Notes under the pieces: model-generated
Seen by the model: only the letters and a program-made list of their open reading frames with translations
What the model was told of the DNA's origin: nothing
Databases searched by the model: none
In this document: in pieces, positions 33,813 through 42,577 of the stretch
Position numbering within the stretch: the stretch's first letter is position 1
Layout: each line of letters starts with the position of its first letter
NCBI GenBank assembly: GCA_021325495.1
Contig: JAJPGZ010000003.1
Span: 62,001 to 126,000 of the forward strand
Direction of reading: 5' to 3'
DNA from: Spartobacteria bacterium
GTDB lineage: Bacteria > Verrucomicrobiota > Verrucomicrobiia > Chthoniobacterales > UBA10450
Length of the DNA: 64,000 nucleotides
Program-made: the position numbers and the translations under genes

Positions 33813-36440
33813 CTACGCATTCTTATTCGAAAGAGAGGGACTTCCGCTGCCGCCATTTCCATTTTGGAGGCGACTGACATCTAAGATAGTGATTACGAGT
33901 CCGCTATCAGTTGCGCCTTCCCGACGATACGGAGTGATGCGCACGAGATGCCAGACATTCGGACAAGTCTCGACAGTTTTCATAATCACCTCGCCACCGC
34001 CGGCTAGCTGTGGCAAATCCTCGGCGATGGCCGTGATGAGCGGATGGGCAAAGTCCGTAAGCAACCGACCTAAATCATGTTGCTGCAGTGGAATATCGCG
34101 GGTAACCGAAGGGGTAAATCTGCGCAAACGAAGGTCGTGATCGAGAAAGATGGTAGCGACATCGGAGGTGCGTAGAAAATTTTCGAGATCGTTGTTGGCG
34201 ACAATTAGCTCGGCAATTTTTTGCTGATATTCAGCGTTGAGCGTGGTCAGCTCTTCGTTAACCGATTCGAGTTCTTCGTTGCTGCTTTGGAGTTCTTCGT
34301 TGCCGGCAAGCAATTCCTCGTTAGTCGCTTGAAGTTCTTCCTGCGCCGTCGCCCGATCGCCCGTGGCCTCCTCTAGAGCCTCTTTTGTAATCTCTAAGTC
34401 ATCCTCCAGATCGGCGATGCGTCCGATTGATTCGGTGGAAACATCGAATTCATCACCCGCCGGGGCCGCAGAATCCGCCTTCGCCTTCTGAAAAAAGACC
34501 AGCATGGCCGCGCCCTGTCCTAACGCGGTAGCCAGCGGCTCGACTTTGAGATCAATGGCGCCAAGCCCGCTTTCATCCCGCAATCGTATGCTGGAATATC
34601 GAATGGATTTCTTCTCCTTCGCCGCGCGGCGGAGTGCTCTGGAGAGTGCGAATGACAAACCGTGCGGAAGCAATTTTAAAATACTGAGACTGACTGGGCC
34701 GGGTCGTATCGTCAGAAAGCGATGCGGCTCGCCGAAGCTGCGGAGAATCTCGTGCTTCTCGTTAAGCGCGAAGCATGTCGTACCGGACTCCGCCAGGATG
34801 TGTGCGCCGATCTTCTCCCAGACGTCTTGCTGGGGTGAAACATGCCTAATGCCGCGTTTGGCTCCTACGCCCTCAGGAAGGGTTGGCGAAAGACCAGACG
34901 CTGTCGCGTCACCATTCAACGCTCGGGAAATGTTCGCGGTTGAGTCGGCGCGCTTTTTGAAAACGCGCATCTTGAGATGAACGGTATCGAACGCATCTCC
35001 GCGGTCCGCCAGCGCCTCACTGGTGCTCAACACGAGATAGCCACCGGGCCGAAGCGCGAAATGGAGCAGGGCTATGACTTTCTGCTGCGCTTTTGCCCGC
35101 AAATAGATAAGCAGATTGCGGCATGAGATTAGATCGACATGAGTGAACGGGGGGTCGCGTAAAATATTGTGCTGGGCAAAAACAATTTGCTCGCGGATCT
35201 CCCGTGAGATTCGCAACTCCTCACCTTCTTCCACGAAAAAGCGCGCCAACAAAGCGGGAGCGACGTCCGCAGCGATGCTCTTAGGATAAAGGCCGCGGCC
35301 TGCAAATTCGATGGAGTTCTTATCCACATCGGTCGCGAAAATTTTTACGTCCCACCGCTCCTTACGCGCCGTAACCAGTTCGTGCAGGAGCATGGCGATG
35401 GAATAAGCTTCTTCTCCAGTGGCACAGCCGGGCACCCAGATTCGTAATTTTTTCTCCTGAGCGGTTCGCTTAAGAATCGCGGGCAGGATTTCGTCGTGCA
35501 ACAAAGCGAAGATTTCTTTGTCGCGAAAAAATCTTGTTACATTGATGAGGAGGTCGCGGCCAAGTGCCGCCACCTCTTGCTCAGATTGCTGAAGCAATTG
35601 CAGATATTCTCTGGGATCGACAAGCTGCGCGATGCCGATCCGCCGCTCGATACGGCGCATCACCGAACTTTGCTTATAATCAGTGAAATCGATGCCAGTC
35701 TGCTCGTAAACGAGGCTTAGGATTTTTTGCAGATTAGTCTCGTTGACTTTGAGTCCCCCGCCCTTTGCGCGCGCGGCGAAAGGATGCCTGATAAATTTTA
35801 ACAGTTCGCACGATATCTCCGCCGGCGGCAGGATGTAATCCGCGAGGCCGGTTGCGCCTGCGCTGTCCGGCATTCCGCTAAATTTCGCGGAGGCCGCGTC
35901 CTGCACCATGATCGTCCCGCCTGCTTCTTTAATCGCGCGAACGCCTAGCGTGCCGTCACTTCCGGTCCCCGAAAGCACAACCGCAATCGCCGTTTCGCCA
36001 CAACTCTCGGCGAGCGAGCGGAAGAATTGGTCCACCGGCAGGTGCGGCGCTTTTTTTTCCGGTTCGAGAAGCAAAAGCTTGCCCCGAAAAATCCTCACGC
36101 ATTTACCCGGCGGGGTCACATAAACATGATCAGGCTCGATCGTCACTCCCTCCTCAATCTGACGGACGGGTGTCTGGGTATGCGTCGCGAGCAATTCCGC
36201 CATCTGACTTGTATGGTCCGGCGCGAGGTGTTGAATGACGACAAAAGCCGCGCCGCTCTTCGCGGGGACCGCATCGAAAAATTCACGCAGCGCCTGCAGC
36301 CCTCCCGCTGACGACCCGATGCCAACAACATAAAAATCGCCGGTCGCCCCTGATTTCTCCGTTAAAGAATCGGCAGTCGCCTTCTGCAGATTTTTCTGCG
36401 CTCTCCTGCGAGTCGCGGCGGGTTTCGCTTTTGGTTTAAT
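33813..36440 (-). CDS. CheB-CheR-PAS fusion (chemotaxis-like methylesterase/methyltransferase)
   Basis: From the ATG at 36203 the protein would lack half of CheB. In the same frame the region upstream to 36440 encodes VVGIGSSAGGLQAL (catalytic Ser) and VVIQHLAPDH (His). With VLSGTGSDGTLGV (Asp) the CheB triad is complete. CheR follows (YKQSSVMRRIERRI, VPGCATGEEAYSIAM, NILRDPPFTHVDLISCRNLLIYL), then a long coiled coil (ELQATNEELLAGNEELQSSNEEL) and a C-terminal PAS-like domain. No ATG, GTG or TTG precedes the Ser motif in frame; an ATT at 36440 is the candidate start, and the next in-frame stop is at 36465-36467. There is no CheB receiver. Such fusions often signal with hybrid kinases like the one downstream. 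Confidence 0.8.
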   Translation of the reverse strand: MKPKAKPAATRRRAQKNLQKATADSLTEKSGATGDFYVVGIGSSAGGLQALREFFDAVPAKSGAAFVVIQHLAPDHTSQMAELLATHTQTPVRQIEEGVTIEPDHVYVTPPGKCVRIFRGKLLLLEPEKKAPHLPVDQFFRSLAESCGETAIAVVLSGTGSDGTLGVRAIKEAGGTIMVQDAASAKFSGMPDSAGATGLADYILPPAEISCELLKFIRHPFAARAKGGGLKVNETNLQKILSLVYEQTGIDFTDYKQSSVMRRIERRIGIAQLVDPREYLQLLQQSEQEVAALGRDLLINVTRFFRDKEIFALLHDEILPAILKRTAQEKKLRIWVPGCATGEEAYSIAMLLHELVTARKERWDVKIFATDVDKNSIEFAGRGLYPKSIAADVAPALLARFFVEEGEELRISREIREQIVFAQHNILRDPPFTHVDLISCRNLLIYLRAKAQQKVIALLHFALRPGGYLVLSTSEALADRGDAFDTVHLKMRVFKKRADSTANISRALNGDATASGLSPTLPEGVGAKRGIRHVSPQQDVWEKIGAHILAESGTTCFALNEKHEILRSFGEPHRFLTIRPGPVSLSILKLLPHGLSFALSRALRRAAKEKKSIRYSSIRLRDESGLGAIDLKVEPLATALGQGAAMLVFFQKAKADSAAPAGDEFDVSTESIGRIADLEDDLEITKEALEEATGDRATAQEELQATNEELLAGNEELQSSNEELESVNEELTTLNAEYQQKIAELIVANNDLENFLRTSDVATIFLDHDLRLRRFTPSVTRDIPLQQHDLGRLLTDFAHPLITAIAEDLPQLAGGGEVIMKTVETCPNVWHLVRITPYRREGATDSGLVITILDVSRLQNGNGGSGSPSLSNKNA

Positions 36441-36658
36441 GAGACAGGCCGCACATGCAGCACGTCACCTCACCCCCAATATGCTATATCCTGCGAGTTA
36501 TGCTACAGACAATAAGTGACATGACGTATTAGGCTCATCGCCTCCAATATCGTTAGGTATATCCTTAGATACTGCTACACTACATCCGGCGATTCGCTCT
36601 CTCATCGCCTGGTTAGTCCGCCCGCGATCAAGCGCTGCGGAAACGTGGGGATTTCAGG
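36441..36658. other. Divergent intergenic region
   Basis: About 218 bp lie between the leftward CheB-CheR gene and the rightward hypothetical gene. The region is relatively AT-rich and carries one word B (36550-36557). A seven-codon ATG frame (start 36456, minus strand, MCGLSH then stop) ends at the ATT proposed as the CheB start. No promoter boxes could be fixed. Confidence 0.4.
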
Positions 36659-37225
36659 ATGAAGAAGCTGTCGTACGTATATAAACTTTTGCTCGCGGCC
36701 GAACCCTTTTGCGCGATCCGGACCAATTTTCGCGGACGGAAAAAAAAGCAACCGAAAGTCCCAAATGAGCGGCATCTCACCTCACAGGAGGCCGGAGATA
36801 TTTCCAGTGGGTTGCAAGATTCGATAAGAGGACCGGTTTCGATGTCAGCGACTGCGTCGGATAAGGAAGCGGTTTGTTATGAAGGGGAAATCGCCAGCGT
36901 GCTCGAGAGCTCCGGATTTGAAGTTGAAATTGATAACTCGAAAAGAAAGACGCCAGGGCAATCGCTCCCGGCGGGGCTCGAGATGACAATCAAGGAAACG
37001 ACCGTTCGTCCAATTCACGCCTATCGAATCGTCACTGCTTTTCGGCGCGCCGGTATCGCAATTGCCACTAAAATAAATGGGCGCCGGCGGAAAAATAATA
37101 CTCTTTATATCGCAGTCGGCCCGAATGCTGCACCGAGCATCGTTCCAGCGGTCCGAACGCCGGCGACATGGCGATCAGAGGTCCGGGCATCTCTGCTCGA
37201 GAAGTGGAAAAGGAGGTTCTCGTGA
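36659..37225 (+). CDS. Hypothetical protein
   Basis: A 188-residue frame ends in a compact domain (KEAVCYEGEIASVLESSGFEVEID, then RPIHAYRIVTAFRRAGIAIATK) of alternating helices and strands. This pattern resembles a C-terminal domain found in several uncharacterised bacterial membrane proteins, but no membrane helix is present. The first 60 residues are poorly structured, and an in-frame ATG at 36842 may be the true start. It is coupled to the zinc-ribbon gene by a GTGA overlap. Function unknown. Confidence 0.5.
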   Translation: MKKLSYVYKLLLAAEPFCAIRTNFRGRKKKQPKVPNERHLTSQEAGDISSGLQDSIRGPVSMSATASDKEAVCYEGEIASVLESSGFEVEIDNSKRKTPGQSLPAGLEMTIKETTVRPIHAYRIVTAFRRAGIAIATKINGRRRKNNTLYIAVGPNAAPSIVPAVRTPATWRSEVRASLLEKWKRRFS

Positions 37226-37476
37226 GAATGCCTAAGACCGAAGTCTTTATTTGTGACGATTGCGGAACACGAACGCGGCTCAACAGTTCGCAGCGGCACT
37301 GGTGCGAATTGTGCACGCGCGGTTCACCGTTGGAAATGAGACCGGTTAGAGATAAACGACTCTTTAATAAGATCGTACCCTTGGTTTCACCCACATCTAC
37401 GGTTACCGCTCGTCCGCACCCAAGAATTTCGTTCGGCCTGGCCCCAATGGAGCCGAACGCCCTAAGATATAATTAA
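37222..37476 (+). CDS. Small zinc-ribbon protein
   Basis: The protein starts at GTG 37222 (overlapping the previous stop) or ATG 37228 ([18 protein letters not shown]). It has two CxxC pairs, CDDC and CELC, 16 residues apart, the pattern of a rubredoxin-like zinc ribbon. The remaining sequence is basic ([11 protein letters not shown]) with a Pro-rich tail. It may be a nucleic-acid-binding or regulatory protein. The specific role is unknown. Confidence 0.6.
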   Translation: MRMPKTEVFICDDCGTRTRLNSSQRHWCELCTRGSPLEMRPVRDKRLFNKIVPLVSPTSTVTARPHPRISFGLAPMEPNALRYN

Positions 37477-37488
37477 GCCCGGAAAATT

Positions 37489-37570
37489 TGCTCACGAGAG
37501 GACTCGAACCTCCACGGGTTTCCCCATACGGTCCTGAGCCGTACGCGTCTGCCAGTTCCGCCACGTGAGC
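37489..37570 (-). tRNA. tRNA-Leu (anticodon CAG)
   Basis: On the minus strand the acceptor stem GCTCACG pairs with CGTGAGC and has discriminator A. The anticodon stem GTACGG/CCGTAT closes a loop with CAG. A variable arm (GGGGAAACCC) and T arm (GGTTCGAGTCC) follow, as in class II tRNAs. No CCA is encoded. Confidence 0.95.
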
Positions 37571-37622
37571 GCGGGCAACTATAATGCGCAACGCACGTTC
37601 TCACGCAATGTGATTGTCGATC

Positions 37623-38507
37623 TTACCCGCGCCGCCGCTTCTTCGCGCGCGCTTCGAGCTGCTGCGCTTTACGCACTTTGCCTAACGAGCGCAAAAGATC
37701 GGCGTAATTCGAGGCCACGATCTCGTAATCTTCCGGCGGATTGTCGCTCATCTCTTCCCAGGTTTTGAGCGATTGCCGATACAAATCGGACGCGCGCGCA
37801 TAATCGCCGCGCGAGTGATAGACGACGGCGAGATTGCATTTGGATTGCGCGATGTCGGGATGCGTGGGCGGATGAACTTTTTCGCGAATGCCGAGCGCGC
37901 GCAGATGTGTTTTCTCCGCTTCGCTGAAGCGACGCTCGTTCGTGTAGAAAACGCCGAGATTGTTTAAGACCGACGCGACGTCGGCGTGCTCGGGGCCGAG
38001 TTGCTTCTCATAAATTTGCAGCGCGTGCAGGTAATACGGCTCGGCCGCTTTTTGCCGACCCGATTTGCGGAAGATCAACGCGATGTTGTTCAACATCGTG
38101 CCGAGATCGGAATACGGCAGGTCGTCGAGCTGCGTGCCGGATGCGATCGCTTTCTCGTAGTAACGAACGGCTTCGTCGGGCTGGCCGAGATTGTCGCAAA
38201 GAAACGCGAGCCGCCGCGCGGAACGAAAGAGCGAGCGATGATCGGGCGGATCGACTTGCTCGAGCGCCGCGTGCGACTTCAGCAGATACGGCTTCGCTCC
38301 CACGCGGTCGCCGCTTTGATCGAGCAGTTGCCCGAGTTTCTCGTAGCTGATGGAAAGTCGCGTCGGATCGTTCGTGAATGCGCGTTTGGCAAGATCGACA
38401 ATTGTCTCTGCCACGCGCACGGCTTCGGGATAACGACCGCTCGCGCGCAACATGTCGAGCTTGTCGTTGAGAATGGCCCAGAGTTTTTCTTCGCCTTTGC
38501 CCGGCAT
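37623..38507 (-). CDS. Tetratricopeptide-repeat protein
   Basis: The ATG at 38507 gives 294 residues with consecutive TPR-like units of about 42 residues (SYEKLGQLLDQSGDRVGAKPYL, FLCDNLGQPDEAVRYYEKA, SVLNNLGVFYTNERRFSEAE, CNLAVVYHSRGDYARASDLYRQSLK), typical of kinesin-light-chain-type TPR proteins. It has a basic C-terminal tail. It starts 2 bp after the LptE-like gene. Partner unknown. Word A at 37615-37624 overlaps its stop codon. Confidence 0.88.
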   Translation of the reverse strand: MPGKGEEKLWAILNDKLDMLRASGRYPEAVRVAETIVDLAKRAFTNDPTRLSISYEKLGQLLDQSGDRVGAKPYLLKSHAALEQVDPPDHRSLFRSARRLAFLCDNLGQPDEAVRYYEKAIASGTQLDDLPYSDLGTMLNNIALIFRKSGRQKAAEPYYLHALQIYEKQLGPEHADVASVLNNLGVFYTNERRFSEAEKTHLRALGIREKVHPPTHPDIAQSKCNLAVVYHSRGDYARASDLYRQSLKTWEEMSDNPPEDYEIVASNYADLLRSLGKVRKAQQLEARAKKRRRG

Positions 38508-38509
38508 CG

Positions 38510-39016
38510 TTACCAACCTTCGCTGAGTTGGCTAACGAGTCGAGTGGCGAGTTCTTCTGTCGCCAGCGGCAAGGCCTGGCGTTCGTCGGTGGTGACGTCG
38601 CTGCTAACGAAAAAGCTGGTCGAGCCGGAGGCTTCCCCGGAGGGGCCGAGCTGCTCGCCACCGCGATTAACGACTTTGTATTTCACGTGAATGGAGAGAT
38701 TGAATTCCGCGGTCGCGAGCACGTTTCCGCGGACGGATCGCGCGGGCGAACGGGTCACGTGCACAATTTCGCCTTCGAGAGTGGCATCGGCATTACTTTT
38801 GTTCGCGATTTTAAATGTGCCGTCTTGTTGCAATTGTTTGATCACCGTGTCGGTAATGAGCGCTTCAATGCGCGGAAGAATTGTCGTGTTCTTAAATGTC
38901 GGGACCGCAAGCGTGTGGACGTCGGCCAGGTAGTCCGGTTTGACCGGACCGATGTGATAACCGAGGCAGCCGCTCAGGCCTAACGACAGCAAAACCGCGG
39001 TAAAGATTTTTCTCAC
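38510..39016 (-). CDS. LptE-like LPS-assembly lipoprotein
   Basis: The start is a GTG overlapping the upstream stop as GTGA. The 168-residue protein has a lipoprotein signal (FTAVLLSLGLSGC), then YHIGP and VPTFKNTTILPRIEALITDTVIKQL, and a VTRSPARS strand region, as in LptE/Lpp-like proteins of Verrucomicrobia and Bacteroidetes. LptE plugs the LptD translocon in the outer membrane. It follows a BamD-like gene, consistent with an outer-membrane biogenesis operon. Confidence 0.82.
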   Translation of the reverse strand: MRKIFTAVLLSLGLSGCLGYHIGPVKPDYLADVHTLAVPTFKNTTILPRIEALITDTVIKQLQQDGTFKIANKSNADATLEGEIVHVTRSPARSVRGNVLATAEFNLSIHVKYKVVNRGGEQLGPSGEASGSTSFFVSSDVTTDERQALPLATEELATRLVSQLSEGW

Positions 39017-40269
39017 GGCGCCGGCGAAGCCGAAGCATCCGCCGCGGGCGATGTTTCCGACGAAGCCGGCGCCTCAGATGACGACGCGCTCGATTCATCG
39101 GAGGGCGATGACGCCGGTGCCGTGGTATTATCCGGCATTAATGACGCCGGCGGCGGCAAGGCCGGGTCGGTCTCCGGCGGCGGCAACGGCGCGACTTCGT
39201 TAGCCGATCCGCGCATGGCCGGTCCACCCTTGGCCGTGCGACCTTCGCGCTCGGCCGCTTTCTTCTTCTCGGCGGCAACGTCCGTTTTCGGTGGCTCAAT
39301 CGCAGCATCGCCGACTTTTTTGCGTAATTGATCGATGCGCTTTTGCGCCTCTGTACTTTCAACCGAGCCCGGCTGCGTCCGAATCACTTCATTATAATAG
39401 ATGACCGCGGCACGATACGCTTTCTGCTTGTCGTAAAACTTCGCGATCTTGAATGCGGTCGATGTCGTCTTCTTCTCCAATAGCCCCAGGTTTGCGCGCG
39501 CTTGCGGCCCCTTTTCGCTGTTAGGAAAACGATAGAGAAAATCTTCAAACGCTGTCCGCGCCTTATCAGTGGCGGCAAAATCTTTCGTGCCGGCTTTGGC
39601 GGCGGTGAACCAGATGTAACCGATCTGATATTGCGCGTCAGCCGCGACCGGGTCGTTAGGGAATTTATCGACCACGGCTTGATATGCCTGAATGGCTGCG
39701 TCGTTCGCACCATCCTTCTCCCGGGCAAGCCCAATGTCGAATTGCGCGCGCGCCGTATATTTGCCGAATGGCGCGTTGCGAATAATCGCCGCGAAAATTT
39801 CAACCGCGCGATCGTGCGCATTCGCCACCGAAATGCCCAGCACCTTGATCTTCTTACCGTTCAAATACATCTCGCCGATGCGGAACAATCCCTCGATCGC
39901 CTCTTCGAAATGCAAATCGCTCGGATATTTTTCCATGAGCCAGCGATACGATTCCGCCGCGCCGAGATAATCTTTCGTTTGCTCCTGCAGCTGCGCCGCC
40001 TTGAAAGCCGAGCCGGGCGCGAGCGCGTCCTTCGGATATTTTTTGAACAAGGTGCGATAAGCTCTCAGCGCGCGCTTGAGATCGTGCTTCTGCTCCGCTT
40101 CCTGCGCGACGTGAAAAAGTTCACCGGCGTTGCCGCTGATCTCTTCTTCGCCCGGCGCCACATACTTCGCTTTTTCACCGGGCTTAAAGATGACCGCCGC
40201 GCTCAAAGGCGTCGAAATAAACGCGCCGAGCACAGGGAGGAGGAACCAACGACGAAGTCTAAAAACCAT
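39013..40269 (-). CDS. BamD-like / tol-pal-type TPR outer-membrane assembly protein
   Basis: I start at the ATG at 40269, giving a signal peptide (MVFRLRRWFLLPVLGAFISTPLSA). The 418-residue protein has at least five TPR-like units (ALRAYRTLFKKYPKDALAPGSAFKAAQLQ, AIQAYQAVVDKFPNDPVAADAQYQIGYIW, AFEDFLYRFPNSEKGPQARANLG) in the arrangement of BamD/YfiO and YbgF. The C-terminal 90 residues are low-complexity Pro/Ala/Ser. It overlaps the LptE-like gene. It may act in beta-barrel protein assembly or envelope integrity. Confidence 0.8.
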   Translation of the reverse strand: MVFRLRRWFLLPVLGAFISTPLSAAVIFKPGEKAKYVAPGEEEISGNAGELFHVAQEAEQKHDLKRALRAYRTLFKKYPKDALAPGSAFKAAQLQEQTKDYLGAAESYRWLMEKYPSDLHFEEAIEGLFRIGEMYLNGKKIKVLGISVANAHDRAVEIFAAIIRNAPFGKYTARAQFDIGLAREKDGANDAAIQAYQAVVDKFPNDPVAADAQYQIGYIWFTAAKAGTKDFAATDKARTAFEDFLYRFPNSEKGPQARANLGLLEKKTTSTAFKIAKFYDKQKAYRAAVIYYNEVIRTQPGSVESTEAQKRIDQLRKKVGDAAIEPPKTDVAAEKKKAAEREGRTAKGGPAMRGSANEVAPLPPPETDPALPPPASLMPDNTTAPASSPSDESSASSSEAPASSETSPAADASASPAP

Positions 40270-40395
40270 GGGGCTGATGACCGTAGATGCGATAGCGGAG
40301 GCGTCAAGTTGTCGGGCGTGACCGGCGACGCCTCGCAAGATCGACATCGTCTAACATCGACATCTTCTTTCGCGCGCGATTACGATTTATTTGCG

Positions 40396-41274
40396 TTGAA
40401 CCTGAACGATCAACAAAAAATCCGCATCGGCACGTGCGCGTGGAGTTACGACGACTGGCGCGGCACGTTCTATCCCGCCGATCTCCCACCGTCGAGCTGG
40501 CTCGAATTTTACGCGCGCGTTTTCGGCGCGGTCGAAGTCGATTCCACTTTCCACGGCGCGCCGAAAGAGGAAGCGGTCCGGCGTTGGGTCGAGCTCACGC
40601 CCGCTTCGTTTCGCTTCGTTTGCAAATTGCCGCGCGAAATCACACACGAGTGCAAACTGCACGATTGCGCCGACCAGCTAAACGGTTTCCTAAATGCAAT
40701 CGAGCCACTCACTGCCAAGCTGCAAGTCATCCTCATTCAACTCCCGCCCTCCTTCACTCCGAAAGATGGCAAGACCGCGCTGCGCAATTTTCTCAAACAA
40801 CTCCCGCGCGATTTCCGTTTCGCCATCGAGTTTCGTCATCCCGGCTGGCATCGTCCGCAATTCATCAGCCAGCTCGAAAAATTTCGGATCGCCTGGGTCT
40901 GGTCCGACATGAGTCCGCTAAATGAACGCAACCTCGCACCCTTCGAATTTCTTCCGCTCTCGACCGACTTCATCTATCTGCGTTTGTTAGGCGATTACGC
41001 CACCAAATATAATCGCGACGGTTTGTTCGTGCATCGCTACGAAAAACTTTTGTGGAAACGCGAGGCTGCGCTTGAGAGTTGGTCGATGAAGATCCAGCGG
41101 CATCTCGACGAAGTGCGCAACGTCTGGGCTTTCGCGAGCAACCATTTCGAAGGATTCGCGCCGGAGACGTGTCAACGTCTCGCGCGACGTCTCGGCTTTG
41201 AGCTCGCATTGCCGAGCGAAGTCGAACAGGCCTCCGCCGAATCGCAACGCTCGCAGCTCGATCTCTTCGCTTAA
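40396..41274 (+). CDS. DUF72 family protein
   Basis: The protein carries the DUF72 N terminus (KIRIGTCAWSYDDWRGTFYP), VEVDSTFHGAP, and ELTPASFRFVCKLPREITH and later IEFRHPGWHRP. DUF72 proteins adopt a TIM-like barrel; their reaction is unknown. No ATG precedes the conserved start. I propose the TTG at 40396 (293 codons including the stop); a GTG at 40318 would include word A (40337). The stop overlaps that of serS by 4 bp. Confidence 0.82.
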   Translation: MNLNDQQKIRIGTCAWSYDDWRGTFYPADLPPSSWLEFYARVFGAVEVDSTFHGAPKEEAVRRWVELTPASFRFVCKLPREITHECKLHDCADQLNGFLNAIEPLTAKLQVILIQLPPSFTPKDGKTALRNFLKQLPRDFRFAIEFRHPGWHRPQFISQLEKFRIAWVWSDMSPLNERNLAPFEFLPLSTDFIYLRLLGDYATKYNRDGLFVHRYEKLLWKREAALESWSMKIQRHLDEVRNVWAFASNHFEGFAPETCQRLARRLGFELALPSEVEQASAESQRSQLDLFA

Positions 41275-42551
41275 TCGACCTTGTCGATCTTAGCAGAGCC
41301 GAAGTACGGCAGCAGAATCTCCGGCAAAGCGATCGAGCCGTCCGGCTGCTGATAGCTTTCAATCAGCGCGGCGAACAAACGCGGCAGCGCCAGACCGGAA
41401 CCGTTGAGTGTGTGCGCGAATTTATTTTTGCCGTCCGCGTCCTTGTAACGAAGATTCATCCGGCGCGCCTGAAAATCTTCGAAGTTCGAGCAGCTCGACA
41501 CTTCGAGATAAGCCTTCTGTCCCGGCGACCAAACTTCGATGTCATACGTCTTGGCCGAACCGAACCCGACATCGCCGGTGCAAAGCTCGACCACGCGATA
41601 ATGCAGACCGAGCAGTTGCAGCACGCGCTCGGCGTTACTCGTTAGGCTCTCAAGCTCTTCGTAGGAACTCTCTGCCGTCGTGATCTTGACCAGCTCGATT
41701 TTATCGAACTGATGCACGCGAATGATTCCGCGCGTTTCGCGGCCGGCGCTTCCGGCCTCGCGCCGAAAACATGGCGTGTAGGCGACAAACTTTTTCGGAA
41801 GATCGACAATCGCCAAAATTTCCTCGCGATGAAAATTCGTCACCGGCACTTCCGCCGTCGGCGCGAGAAACAACTCGCCGTTCTCCAGCCCGTACATGTC
41901 TTCCTCGAATTTCGGCAATTGCGTCGTGCCGATCATGCACTCGCGCCTAACGAGAAACGGCGGACTGATTTCGCGATAACCATGCTCGCGTGTGTGCAAG
42001 TCGAGCATGAACTGGATCAACGCGCGCTCGAGCTTTGCGCCCGCGCCGGTAAAACAAATGAAGCCGCTGCCGCTGATTTTCGCCGCGCGCTCGAGGTCGA
42101 ACAATTTTAGATTCGTCCCAAGCGCAACGTGATCGCGAACTTCGCCGGCAAGTTTCGGCTTCTCGCCCCAACTGCGCACGACCACGTTCGCATCCGCGTT
42201 TTTCCCGATCGGCGCTTTTGCATGCGGCAAGTTCGGAATCTCGAGCAGCAGATTCTTTTGCTTCTCCTCCGCCTCGCCCGCGCGTTTCGTAAGATCGACA
42301 ATTTCCTCTCCGATCTTTCGCACCTGCGCTTCAAGCTCGTCGCTAGGCTCCTTCTTTGCCCGTTTCGCGCCGATCTCTTTACTCAAACGATTGCGCTCGG
42401 CCTGCAATCGCTGCAATTCCGTTTCGCTTTTGCGTCGCTCGGCGTCGATCTGAAGAACGATGTCGATCTTCGCTTCCTCGCCGCCGCCGCGCGTAGCCAG
42501 ACGTTCGCGCACGAAATCCGGTTTTTCGCGAATGAGGCGAATGTCGAGCAT
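41271..42551 (-). CDS. serS: Seryl-tRNA synthetase
   Basis: The 426-residue protein has the N-terminal coiled-coil arm that contacts tRNA-Ser, then class II motifs: motif 2 (FRREAGSAGRETRGIIRVHQFDKIE) and motif 3 (LNGSGLALPRLFAALIE). Length and layout are normal. Word A copies are at 41282 (KIDKVD, at the C terminus), 41799, 42291 (in the helical arm) and 42461. Word B copies are at 41639 and 41946. Confidence 0.97.
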   Translation of the reverse strand: MLDIRLIREKPDFVRERLATRGGGEEAKIDIVLQIDAERRKSETELQRLQAERNRLSKEIGAKRAKKEPSDELEAQVRKIGEEIVDLTKRAGEAEEKQKNLLLEIPNLPHAKAPIGKNADANVVVRSWGEKPKLAGEVRDHVALGTNLKLFDLERAAKISGSGFICFTGAGAKLERALIQFMLDLHTREHGYREISPPFLVRRECMIGTTQLPKFEEDMYGLENGELFLAPTAEVPVTNFHREEILAIVDLPKKFVAYTPCFRREAGSAGRETRGIIRVHQFDKIELVKITTAESSYEELESLTSNAERVLQLLGLHYRVVELCTGDVGFGSAKTYDIEVWSPGQKAYLEVSSCSNFEDFQARRMNLRYKDADGKNKFAHTLNGSGLALPRLFAALIESYQQPDGSIALPEILLPYFGSAKIDKVD

Positions 42552-42577
42552 GGCGAATTATGAACGCCGAATGATGA

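Noticed and set aside
37403-37591. Minus-strand frame of 62 codons
   Set aside because: It is the translation of tRNA-Leu ([20 protein letters not shown]), a well-known artefact.
39502-40395. Upstream part of the 590-codon frame containing DUF72
   Set aside because: It runs opposite the BamD-like gene, is Arg-rich and unrelated to DUF72. The family begins at KIRIGTCAWSY.
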